DNA of 64,000 nt from Mactromeris polynyma (taxonomy: Eukaryota > Mollusca > Bivalvia > Venerida > Mactridae): the NCBI GenBank assembly GCA_032209605.1, contig JASFXZ010000018.1:8497904-8561903 (forward strand), in the 5' to 3' direction. The position numbers and the translations under genes are program-made. The number at the start of each line of letters is the position of its first letter. Position 1 is the first letter of the stretch. This document shows, in pieces, positions 43,712 through 55,190 of the stretch. Under the pieces are notes generated by a model. It saw nothing but the letters and a program-made list of their open reading frames with translations. It was not told the DNA's origin and did not search any database.

Positions 43712-46280
43712 TTTGCGATATTGTTTATAAATGTTTATATTTACATGATTAACTAATACATAATTATGATAAACATCATCTTTAAATTGCTCAAATTGGT
43801 ATATGTATAAAATGACAAGAGAATGATCACTCCTATTGGATTGGGGTTCCCAATACTTTATTAGTTAAATGTTTTGCTCACTTGAACACTTTCAATGCTA
43901 TGTAGTCAAATGAATTGGAATCTTGGATTTGAATATAGCTAGTTTGTCAATTTTTAGTCTGAGTCAAGGTCGTTCCTTTCCTTGTACATGAATTTATATT
44001 ATCAGTGATTTTTTCCAAAGTTGTCAAATTCAGATGATTTACATTTTGTTCCACGTAGACTATGACAGTTGTATGCCAGCACTGATCAATCTTTACTTGC
44101 TGCGGAATTCAGGCAAGTGGCTTGACGGTTACATAGTCGGATACTAACAATTTATTTCTCTGCATTTGTCAACAATGTATATATGTATATATATATATAT
44201 ATATACATGTAGTAATTAATACACATCTATATACCAATTAGAAGGGATAAAGGGAGAGAACTGATGACAGTCTTCTGTGGACTGACCCTCTTGTATTCCC
44301 CTTACCTAAATTTGTTTACAGCTTTAAAACAAACTTGATCTTTGTGTGAAAATATTATAGTTATTTATAAAGATATTTGCCCAACCATGTAAGATACATG
44401 TATCAATAAACTCAAAGGGGAAATAAGTCTAGGAATATTCCTCGGAGTAAGGCTAAATTCAGTAAGAAGTAAAATTGATTTTCAACTTAAACCTTACTTG
44501 GGGAAAAACCCCTTTCCTTCTGACCCTTCTTCATTTCAGCGTGTAACATGAAACCGTCTACTTTTCATGCCTTATATTCTACAAGGTGTTTGTATAAATC
44601 GTAGCTTTGGTAATGATTATAGTCAGATACAACTTAAAGGTTTGAGCACTGTATGTTATTGATCTGTTTACGTTATATCGGTAGAATTAGCTTTTCTTAA
44701 TTTTAACATCAGCTTTCTCAGAAAAGCCTCTTTCAGTGAGCTTCACTAATTCTATTGATCGCCTTAAAATATCGCCATAACATTTGTGTCCTATATTCTG
44801 CTATGTTGGTGAATCTTCATTGAATATTATATTATAAATGAAATGTGTCTACTAAGCAAGAAGTTAGTTGCTATGGAAACCACATTGTAGGAAAAAAGAA
44901 ATACTGTATACATTGTATTAAATTGGTTTCAATGTCATCTAGGTCTCCAGTAATGATTGAAATATCCCCATGCAACAATACATTTGATGCCATTATGTCC
45001 AATGTTACAGATGTGACATAGTGGTAGTGACTTTTCATGTCTTGCTTGTCTAGCTTGACTAGAAATTGTAGAAATTGACAGGAATATGCCGTTTAATATC
45101 CTGATTTCAGTAACTTAGGTAACAATTCTATCTAAAATGTGCAGATTTAAGTTCAACATACGGTTACTGTAAAAATATGTTAATCACTGTGAAATAAATT
45201 CAGAAAAGGTCATTTTTGATAAGCTTAGAGATATTTTTCTAAAAAAGATGACTAAACTCATTAATTTTGTTTTCGTGAAGGTTTTTCATTTATTAGTAAA
45301 CAAACTCATTAATTCTGTTTTCATGAAGTCCTGTCATCTATTCTGCGTACATATATAGAAATTTCTTGTTCTGCAGTTATTAATATTGGTATAGATTTTT
45401 TATTGTTCTGTCTTTATATATTTCAGGAAGAGTTGTGCATATCTTCATCGTCTGGATAACCTGCAGATATAAATGTGGGTTACTTCATTGTGACTTCAGA
45501 CGGATTTGTATGCTTGTTGGATTTACATCCCATACTTTATCTAAGGTATGTTTGCTTGTGAATATTTTCATCTGTTAAGATAACCATCATTATTTGGACT
45601 AATGTGGTGTAACCCGCAGGGTCTTGCTCAAAACTTCAACCTGTGTACAGTATAGAAGTATGGTTTTACCAAATGGGCTGGGCTCGAACTTGGACCTGCA
45701 TTCAATGTTAAAGTATGTGTATATAGCATAATGACGGGAATTTTAACACCAGGTAGTTTTCAGCTTGTATTCTCAAGGTTGGTTTTAAAAGCAACATTTC
45801 CGCATTGAAATATTTTCAAAAAGAAAAAGAGTTATGTGATTATCATTTTGCTTGACTGTAAATTAGGTAATTTTGTTGGCAGATCGGAAGTGTAAACATG
45901 TGGTCAATAAGTTATAGAGACCTGTGCCATATAACCAGACCATTTGATTCATGATTATGTGGTATACAAAATCAGGGATTTCCCTGACACAGAAATCTGG
46001 AGTCCCTGACTTCCTTTTTTTCTAGGGGCTCCCATTTTTCACTTACTGTGCATCCATGGGACCCCTAAAATAAACTTTTGTCAAGTACATACTGTATATC
46101 TGGGACCTTACAAATTTACTAAGGACCCCCAATTTGTCAAACACAGGTCCAAGGACCCCTAGCTGAAAAATCTAGGGAAAACACTGCAAAATAATATATT
46201 ACTGATTAACAGTGCAAGATTAATACCTTTGTACTTACATGCAGGTTATAGGTCTTGACTATTTATAAATATTTGATAGA
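43712..46280. other. Non-coding; TA microsatellite and short repeats
   Basis: (TA)n at about 44178-44206; a short direct repeat of AAACTCATTAATT(T/C)TGTTTTC near 45253 and 45302; dispersed-repeat style sequence with GGGACCCCT near 46020-46160. No gene supported. Confidence 0.45.
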
Positions 46281-46505
46281 CACAGTCACTCCCAAACCAA
46301 AATACTAGCTTGCGGCAAGCTTGCGCCAAGTTTGCGCAAGCTTGCCGCAAGCTTGCCGCAATCTTAATATGATTGCAGGTCTCCAATTTTATGTTCGCAG
46401 ATGCTCGCAGAGAAATTAAGTTTGCGGACAGCTCTTGTTCGCAACCTTCCCGCCAGCATATCGCGCGCATCCCGCAATCTTAATATCATTTAAGGTAGCG
46501 ACAAG
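46281..46505. mobile_element. GCAAGCTTGCG-rich element with CACAGTC end, left
   Basis: Starts CACAGTCACTCCCAAACCAA and runs into imperfect repeats of GCAAGCTTGC(C/G)GCAA with CGCAATCTTAATAT. The same terminus, inverted, ends the block at 51355-51825. GC and CpG content is well above the surroundings. Confidence 0.65.
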
Positions 46506-46839
46506 CTCGCCATCTTAAAATTATTTAAAAACACTTATGAATATTTCTGAATCAAGCATTTCTGGAACTGAAAATTTCTGAATATTATTGAATCAGATAT
46601 GAACTATTCAGACGTCTAAAAGTGTATGAATTAGAAAGTATGAATTATTCAGATGCCTGTTTTTGAAATTTATTTAAGAAAAAACAAATCAAACAATAAA
46701 GTCTGAACCTTCACAAATTTAAAACATCAGGAAACCATTTCATATATGTTTTAAATAATATTCTAAATATTTTATTACTAGATCTAATATTGAAAATTAT
46801 AAATGCATTATAATTGTATAGAATAATTCAGATGTGTGC

Positions 46840-46876
46840 CACCACGGACCTATATACTGTATATAGGTCCGTGGTG
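46840..46876. repeat. 37-bp perfect palindrome
   Basis: Arms 46840-46857 (CACCACGGACCTATATAC) and 46859-46876 are exact reverse complements around a single T. No loop to speak of, so a cruciform-type inverted repeat. Confidence 0.9.
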
Positions 46877-47209
46877 CCACTGAGGTAAATGACACATGCA
46901 TTTCCCCAGTGAAAAAATTCAGTTTCACTCAACTCCAGTGGAATTTTTTTCAACCAGTGGTATATAATAATGATACTATAATTTATAGTGTCAGTGCTCC
47001 ATGACAAACTCAATTATTTGATGCTAGATGTATAAAACAAATCTCAAAAACAACTGGGACCAATAATATACATGACTCTATACCAGAAAACAGTGACGGA
47101 CTTTTTCAGACATTAAATTAATTATTATTTTCAAAATTTTACGTCGAGAAATATTTTTTAGGTAAACATTAAATCTGCACAAACTGTTGTATAAAATACT
47201 TTTAATAAG

Positions 47210-47830
47210 AATGGTCCGAATAACATCTCCACTTCACCAATAATCCCCGTGAAAACGTATATTTCGTACGTCAATGAAGTGTGTGCCGTCCATTATCCGG
47301 TCGCGACCGGTATAATACTTGATTTTTACCCATCCGCATTTATTTACCTCACTTGATGAAGAGTGTTGTGACGAAAAAGCGGGAGCACCGCCAGACGATA
47401 GCTGTTCTAGAAAGTCGACGATAATACCAAATAACAGCTTCGACGGAACAGAGAAACCCAACAAATGGTGCAAGTAAGTGTGACTTTATGCTATTTGAAC
47501 ACTGTCGAATTTAACATTGGTGAATTTCAGCCCTTTATTTCCCCGACCAAAAGAACGCTGCCAAACTGTCCATTTCATTTTCGAATTAATTGTTTATGCT
47601 AGCTTGAAAACTGTAGAGTCGGGTGCTGTGGTTGGTGATTGTTATCGTCATTAATTTCATACGATTGCCTAGAGTAAATAAGAGCTTCTGCAGTAGCTGT
47701 TTTGCATTAAAATACGTTTTCAAAGCATGCACGTGCGAGAGGTATCCCAAAACAACCAGATTTCGACCAAAACCTATTTTCGACCGGTACCGGAAAATAC
47801 CAAAAGCTAGGTCACCAGACAAAAATATTT
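47210..47830. promoter_or_regulatory. CpG-rich patch, possible promoter
   Basis: CpG dinucleotides are much denser here (GGTCGCGACCGG, GTCGACGATAAT, TTTCGACCGGTACCGG) than in the flanking AT-rich DNA. A start-like CAACAAATGG followed by a consensus donor lies inside. Could be the promoter and first exon of a gene running right. Inference from composition only. Confidence 0.35.
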
Positions 47831-48286
47831 GCTACGCACGCACATTTGTTTACATTGGATACAGAATTGTCAAATGATGTAAGCTAGTGAAAAATGGAGA
47901 TTAGAAATGTAAACCATAAACCTTTCTGTAAAAAGTGTAAAAATATTGTGTTTTTAACTACTTCCAAATATATCCTTCAATAAAATCACATAAAAATGGC
48001 TGCACAATCCTGTTGTTTTTATTTCATCTGCATCTATGCAGACAAGGCTTGAAGTACAGTACACTACAAAAATATTGTAACACAAATGGGTCGTGTCTTA
48101 ATCCATAAATTCTCAATACGTGCTAGTTTGGATTTGATTGGTTGTGTATTAAGTGACTGTTTCATCTATTTACAGGCCAATGTGTCATCTAGGGTTGCCT
48201 TCAGAGACTATGACTCATATAATTCAATCAGAGCTTATAATGTTGTAAGATATATTGAGAATCAGAAAAGCATCGTTGACATTATG
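47465..48286 (+). CDS. Candidate first exons of an unidentified gene
   Basis: Candidate exon 1 is ATG GTG CAA at 47465-47473 with donor GTAAGTG; candidate exon 2 is 48176-48286 with acceptor CTATTTACAG and donor GTAATA. Exon 2 is 111 nt, phase 0-0, and reads ANVSSRVAFRDYDSYN, then RAYNVVRYIENQKSIVDIM, with protein-like composition. I could not find a phase-matching next exon or recognise the family. A chance open segment cannot be excluded. Confidence 0.3.
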
Positions 48287-49049
48287 GTAATACCATTGGT
48301 ATCCCAAAACAAGTTTTATTCATTTGAATTCAAGAAAAAAAACTGCACCCTCTAAATATGGTACTTTCTTGGTAATTTACTTAGTTAAACAGTCCAGATT
48401 GACTGTTAGTTACATTAATGAGTTCGTACAGTTACACATTTTACATGTAGGGCATAAACTTTTGTTGTGTACTGTAGTCAAGGAAGTTACTCCAAAGTGG
48501 ATGAAAACTGGTTGTGAACATCCTGGTTAACAGAAAATAGGGTTAGCGTAGTTTGACGCGTATAATAAACAAACGATGATAGTTAGGTCCTTATTTTTTT
48601 GGCATCAATGTGGGATAAGGTTTGTTTAAACCATCGGTATAAATAAAAACTGCTGTCGGACGAGTTACGGAATGTGCAATGGGAAAATCACGTTAGGCGG
48701 TCGAAATCTGGTTGTGCCAGGATACTGTTCGTACACAAGACGTTTCGCCCCATAGCATTCTTATACGGCGACTGGTGTCATGCTTTTTTTGCCAAACATT
48801 GAAAATTAACTGTGATGAAATTAATTTAATGTCTCGAGCAATTTTATGCACTCGGTGATAGACTTCATTATTTAATTAAGCTTTTGATTTTGCCATGGTT
48901 TACTTACAGTGTTCATTTAATTTTTACCGGATTGTTTCTTCTTTGGTTTTGAAGCCATTTTGGTATGATGCATTGCAACCACCTTCTGCTTGGACTTTAA
49001 TCTATGATACTTTCTATGACCTATCTCTCAATTAATCATTTAGTTGAGC

Positions 49050-49680
49050 CGCTTGCTGCCAGCTTGACATAGTCGCCATGATGGTGGTTCGGTGTAAGTG
49101 CGACTGTGCATGCATGCCTCTTGATTTGTTTTGTCCAATTGGCAAATCATTACTCAGTCATTTATTGGGCGATTTTCAAATTATATGACTAAATGTTCAC
49201 CACAAAGAGACAGTGTGTTGTATAACATTTATTTAGTGTTACCAGTGTTATGCCTCCATGATAAAATAGGGGGCACCTTGCTAATCTAAATGTGATTTGT
49301 TCAATTTGTTGTTTTATATATCTTCTAAAGTTAGTAATGTTTTATATTTCAGGCAATTGTATTGCTCTCGAGGTGATGATATGAAAGATGTGTTTAAAGC
49401 ACCCTGGTCGTTTCAAGTCTCGGAGGTTTTGTTGTAGCTAGGAAGAGATTGGTGTTTTCCATTGATGACACTGCACAAACATTTTGGTGTTGTGATGTTA
49501 AAATCATTAATCAACTAGCCGTGAGCTCGACATAGTCATCGCAATGGCGCTTCGGTGTATGTCTCGACATAGTCATCGCAATGGCGCTTCGGTGTATGTG
49601 CGCGACATAGTCATCACAATGGCGCTTCGGTGTATGTGCGTGCTATGGTGCACTTATTGGAAGATTTTCAAATGACTTGG
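49050..49680. repeat. Diverged duplication with three 38-bp tandem units
   Basis: At 49525-49640 GACATAGTCATCGCAATGGC with GCTTCGGTGTATGT is repeated three times. A diverged relative (GACATAGTCGCCATGATGGT) lies near 49069, and the following sequence (ATTTTCAAAT...ATGTTCA) is also shared. So an older ~150-bp duplication, one copy of which was later amplified. Confidence 0.65.
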
Positions 49681-49689
49681 CAAAAATGT

Positions 49690-51354
49690 TCATGATGAGA
49701 CAGATGTAGCGAATTAGACATGATAATTAATAGAGACAAAGAATAATTTTAATGAGAAGCTTAAGAAAAAAAGTAAATAGTAATCATACTATGTAATAAC
49801 ATGTGTAATTGTGTACATTTGATGAGATTGTGTACATTTGAGAAGATAGTTTTAATCTAATTCTTTTCTAAGTTAGTTTTGAGGTGGTTATAAATTTTCC
49901 GAGATTTGTTATTGATTTTTGTTGTAGACATCATTTAATCATCAAATTTATTCAATGATGGCCATGTGTATTATTTAGATTTTAGTAATTTTTTTGCAAG
50001 TGTGTGTATAAAGGACAAAATGATAATCATTTTTTATCATTTTAAATTGAATCGGATCATTACAATATATATCTTTCGTCTTCCTCGCTCTATTTCTAAA
50101 TTATGTAATGAGAGACGAAATCTACATGAAGTTATTTTGAATTTTTTATCGATAGTTATATTATCAAGATAATAAGGCTTTTGATGTATTTTCAGCAATA
50201 TGTTTTTGTGTTTGGTGCCAGTTTTAAGAATATATATTAGGTATTTAAATGATGATACATGTACTATTTCATGTTTTTCCTAATGAAGATAAAAGTTATA
50301 GTTTAATTGCTGGTCGACCTTTTTCAAAGAGCATCACTTTAGTTTTACTTGTATTGCTTTTTAAGCCAAATCTATTACAGTAGTTTTCTACGTCACTCAA
50401 CATGCATTGTAATGATTCCGGTGAAGTATTCTCTTTATCTCTTGACAATTGTTGCACAAGCTCTTATCATATAAAAGTAACTGTGAAGTCAATTATTTTT
50501 TCGATAAAAATGTTAAACAATAGTAACTGCAATTGTTTTACTTTGTTAACTAGGATATGTGCGTTTGATAAATTGAGTCATCTTTAACACAAATATATGT
50601 AAATTTTTCGACGCAGCCGTACTAACATGGTTTTGCTATTTGCATATCAGTCTTGGGTAAACCAATCAAATCTTACGTTAACCTTCAAGGCAATTTCTCT
50701 TCAATCGAACAACGTTAGTAACATTGATGCGGATTGGTTAACCTTTCGATAAGTGGTATGTTACCTTACCGAAATGCACTGAATTTCTGTGAATTTACCG
50801 AAATCCATTTTGGATCTGGAGTGACCAGCAATCGTAATATCTCTTTATTTTTTTAACCTTCAAATTGCGCCCTACCATCTTGTTTAAAGATATTTCTTGT
50901 TTACTGTATTCATGGGTTTGCTTTCACTTTGTTCAATAAATCTGATAAATTTATTCTAGAAGTATGTATTTAATCAGTTCAAGAAAGGTGACAGTCCAAT
51001 CATTTGTCGCCTTATTTCCAGAACCCTGTAACTCAGTTTTTGGCAGTTTTGAGTATTTGGTGTTGTCGAAACCGTCTTTTTAAAGCTCTTTCTATATGTA
51101 CTACCTATATTGTTACTTAAATAAAATGCAATTACATAACCTTGTATGTAACAATTACCTCACGAGGGCAAAACTTCAAAGCTGTTGTTTCCCAAAAAGA
51201 CGAAAAACAAGTTATGGGGTCCTGGCAATAATGCGACACATTGTGGTAACTTTAATGTTACATTCAATTACAGTTGTATTGTGAATATCAAAAAATTTAA
51301 TAATTAATAAATATGTGCATTAGAATATTCCAGGATATAATATCTCCAGATATT
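49690..51354. other. Non-coding, nothing recognised
   Basis: Short frames only; no repeat or exon supported. Confidence 0.35.
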
Positions 51355-51825
51355 TTTGGGGCCAGTTGGGAATTCAAACCAGCATGGTCGCAAGTCCGCG
51401 TACCTAAATTTAAGCTTGCGCAATCTTAAATTTAAGCATGCGGACTCTGGAGCTTGCAACCTTAAATTTAAGCGTGTTAACGTTCCAACCGCAAGCTTGC
51501 GCAACCTTAAATTTAAGCACGCAGGCTTGCGAGCTTGCAACCTTATTAAGATCGTATTCGTTCCAATCGCAAGCTTGCGCAACCTTGTAAGCTTGCGCAA
51601 TCAAAATAAGGTTGCAGTAAGCTCGCAAAGAAAAGGTTGCGCAAGCATGCGCGCGCTTAAATTAAGATTGCAAATGTTCCAATCGCAATCTTACTGCGTG
51701 CTTAAATAAGATCGTCGCACACTTAAATAAGATCGTTGCATGCATAATACGATCATGTCCGCAAGCTTGTTGCAAGCTTCCCGCAATCTTAATTAAGTGC
51801 GCGATTTTGGTTTGGGCGGACTGTG
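51355..51825. mobile_element. GCAAGCTTGCG-rich element with CACAGTC end, right
   Basis: About 470 bp built of repeats of CTTGCGCAACCTTAAATTTA and related phrases, with many CpGs. Ends ATTTTGGTTTGGGCGGACTG followed by TG, the inverse of the left block's start. Open frames on both strands arise from the periodicity and do not look like a gene. Confidence 0.7.
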
Positions 51826-52167
51826 TATATTTTGAGTGTTGTAAGCCTAACAAGTGTATAAGTGTATGAATGAAGAGGCAGGTAAACTTTGTGTGCTTTC
51901 ACCTGTTAATTTGTCCAGATTAGATATACTTATTGACTTCATGTATTTATCTGTATTGTTACAATATAAGCTATTTAAGTGGTGTACTTTCATTACCTGC
52001 AAACGAAGGTAAACGAGGTGAGAGGTGTGAAGGTCAAGTATGTATATGTAAGATTGTTTCATGGACAGGGTACACCTTGTAATCTGATGTAAGTCTTGGC
52101 ACATTTTTTCTCTAATTAATATCCAGTGTCAGTTTTGATGATCAATGGGAGTCAGGAATGAAATGTA

Positions 52168-52327
52168 CAGTAAAACCTTAATAAAACGACCCTTGTGACC
52201 CTTGAATACTGGTCTTAATATTGAGGTTGTATATTAAAAGAGCAGATTAGTCAAAATGGACTTGAACAGTGTGGTCTTAATTTTGTGATGGTCTTATTAT
52301 TGAGGGTCTTTAAGTGAGGTTTTTCTG
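52168..52327. mobile_element. Pogo-like MITE copy 7 (opposite orientation)
   Basis: 160 bp with ends CAGTAAAACCTTAATAAAAC and GAGGTTTTTCTG and TA on both sides (52166-52167 and 52328-52329). The interior blocks occur in reverse complement relative to copies 1, 4 and 6. Confidence 0.8.
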
Positions 52328-52587
52328 TATTATGAAATGATCAGATGGCTTTTAAGTTATACATTATTGACCTAACTTGAAGTTTGATGATATAGGCATA
52401 GAGTTTAAATGAGTTATGGTGACCAGTCTCCGTATGCAGCTTGGCCCTTGGTCAGTGTTAATCTCCACTCAGTATCAGTCTGATGTTTGAGTGACGGCCT
52501 AGCTCAGGTAATATATCACCAGTCCCGATTGCTTTATCTGACTCCAGTGAATTATTTAATGACAACATTAGTTTGACTCTGAAACTT

Positions 52588-53083
52588 GACATTCTTGTTG
52601 TTACTGTCTTAGTGATAGACATAATGTTGACATTCTTGTTGTTACTGTGTTAGTGATAGACATAATGTTGACATTCTTGTTGTTACTGTCTTAGTGATAG
52701 ACATAATGTTGACATTCTTGTTGTTACTGTCTTAGTGATAGACATAATGTTGACATTCTTGTTGTTACTGTCTTAGTGATAGACATAATGTTGACATTCT
52801 TGTTGTTACTGTCTTAGTGATAGACATAATGTTGACATTCTTGTTGTTACTGTCTTAGTGATAGACATAATGTTGACATTCTTGTTGTTACTGTCTTAGT
52901 GATAGACATAATGTTGACATTCTTGTTGTTACTGTCTTAGTGATAGACATAATGTTGACATTCGTGTTGTTACTGTCTTAGTGATAGACATTATAATGTT
53001 GACATTCGTGTTGTTACTGTCTTAGTGATAGACATTATAATGTTGACATTCTTGTTGTTACTGTCTTGGTGATAGACATAATG
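52588..53083. repeat. 41-bp minisatellite, 12 copies
   Basis: Units begin GACATTCTTGTTGTTACTGT at 52588, 52629, 52670 and onward with a 41-bp period. Two units near the right end carry a 3-bp TAT insertion and a C-to-G change (ATTCGTG). Copies are almost identical, indicating recent expansion or homogenisation. Confidence 0.92.
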
Positions 53084-54712
53084 TTCAGGCTTTATTAAAA
53101 TCACTTTTCATTTTAAACTTACTGGCAAAAGCATGAAACTGAGTTTAATGCCTGAACAGATAAGGTTTCAGGATATGGGCGTATATTTTTAAGGCTTAAA
53201 CTTATAATGCTTTCAAATTAATGTATTGTCATGTTTTCATGAAGTACATGTAGAAGTAAAAGCAAACAGCATACAGTGCTGCTTTATGTTCCGTATGATT
53301 TTGTTGTGTCCGGAAAGACATACGTCATTTTATTATATAATGTGGCCTCATGGTATATTTGCACTATTTATTGTAAACTCGTTTAAAAGTACATGCGTAG
53401 TTTGATTCAGGTGAAAGAAGAAAGAAGTCCTTTGATATTTGTGCGATATAATAGGCTTGGCAACACTCCAGGGGTATTTATGTTCTCATTGTCCCTTTGA
53501 GGTAAATCAATAGTCATGAATAGCCTATTCAGTTTATGCAATCTAGTTAGCCGACATTTTATACAGCTTAAGTACTACAAGGTGAATGCCTCAATGGTAT
53601 TGATATTCCTAATGCAGTATTTTTGTATTCTGCCGGACAGAAATATAGGTTTTATCTAAAGCTATTTAGTCGCCTATTTCTTTATTGTTCGTTTGAATGG
53701 TTTATTGACAACATATTATGTTACCTTCAGTAATGGGACTATTGAATTGAACAAAAATAGATCTAAATAATCGTCTGTGCAAAATTTTTTAGGATACCAT
53801 ATTTACACTGTCACACGACAAACATGTTTGTTGTAATTTGAAATCCAAAACGAGGCTAAAATATTTGGAGCAGACGACATGTGGTCTGAGCTTCGCTTTC
53901 AGTGTTGTGAGCTCAACTGTTTTATACTGTGATCATTAAAATAACTATAAATTAAGGATTGTACAATACACTTCACTGACTCATAGGTGAATAACCTCTC
54001 TGTGTAGGATGTTGAATAATTATTGTGATAATTATAGACAAGAATTGTTGGATTATGAAGCAGACTGAACATACAGCATTGAGGTATTGATTTTTTCTCA
54101 CAAGATCTTGATACATGGAAGCGAAATTCTTGTAAAGAAAAGAAGCACAGAATCTGTCCTGGAATTGGTTCAAAATACGAAAAATGGTAATCAAAAGATT
54201 GTAGGGAAGGAAAGTGTTGTCATAAATCAACATTCATATTGTCACGAAGTCTTAAGTGCCTAGAAATGAAGAATCTGATACATTTATCTGGCATTCACCA
54301 TTCTGTTTATATATATTTAGTTCATTGATTCATACTTAATGTCAGTTATCACTAAATTGGTTCATTTTGTCCGGTAAACATTTCATAAGCACGCACATAT
54401 ATTGTGCTGTATTTAGGTGAAATAATGTACATATACGCATGTGTTGATATTGATCTATAGTATACTAACTGGCTCAGATTGTACAGCATTCAGATATACT
54501 GCAGGGACTTGTTCTGATAGTATTCCTGCAGAGTAAATTATATCAGGCATGCACCATTTGTTCAAAGAACTGTATCAGCCCTCTGTTTTTTATAAGCCTC
54601 GTGTGATCGATGAGCCTTGTGTTGTATTTGTAATGAGCAGGATGCTGTCACTTTCTAGGAAACTTGTTATATAATGTATAATGTTTACAGTGTGTCATGT
54701 TTACTGTTTCAG
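53084..54712. other. Non-coding, nothing recognised
   Basis: No supported feature. Confidence 0.35.
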
Positions 54713-55190
54713 TCACACATGTTTGAGCTGACAGAGTTTGTGTCACAAGCATTCAGGCTCTTGTTTGAGTTGATAGAGCTTATGTCTAAAGCATTCAGTC
54801 ACATGTTTGAGTTGGTAGAGCTTATGTCCAAAGCATTCAGTCACATGTTTGAATTGATAGAGCTTATGTCTAAAGCATTCAGTCACATGTTTGAGTTGGT
54901 AGAGCTTATGTCTAAAGCATTCAGTCATATGTTTGAATTGATAGAGCTTATGTCTAAAGCATTCAGTCACACATTTGAGCTGATAGAGCTTATGTCTAAA
55001 GCATTCAGTCACATGTTTGAATTGATAGAGCTTATGTCTAAAGCATTCAGGCACTTGTTAAGCTGATAGAGCTAGAGCTTATGTCTAAAGCATTCAGTCT
55101 CATGTTTGAGTTGATAGAGCTCATGTCTAAAGCATTCAGTCACATGTTATTGAGCTGATAGAACTTGTATATCAACCATTTAGTCTCAGG
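54713..55190. repeat. 42-bp minisatellite, about 11 copies
   Basis: CACATGTTTGAGTTGATAGA-type units ending in AAAGCATTCAGT repeat every 42 bp, with a few length variants after 55060. Since 42 is a multiple of three, both strands stay open (54674-55066 plus, 54743-55054 minus; plus-strand unit SHMFELIELMSKAF). I see no supporting gene structure and treat it as a minisatellite. Confidence 0.88.

Noticed and set aside
45425..45545. Possible 5' exon (acceptor TATATTTCAG, donor CTAAG|GTATGT)
   Set aside because: One frame is open for about 40 codons, but the peptide is not family-like and no phase-matched neighbour was found. It could be a non-coding exon; not supportable.
49353..49437. Possible terminal exon after the 48176 candidate exon
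   Set aside because: Acceptor TATATTTCAG is good, but the frame that stays open does not match the phase of the candidate exon.
51304..51709. Basic repetitive open frames on both strands
   Set aside because: Arise from the periodic CTTGCGCAACCTTAAATTTA repeats; no domain or splice structure.
54674..55066. 130-residue repetitive protein (SHMFELIELMSKAF units)
   Set aside because: Fully explained by a 42-bp tandem repeat; the opposite strand is open as well, and no start context or gene structure supports it.
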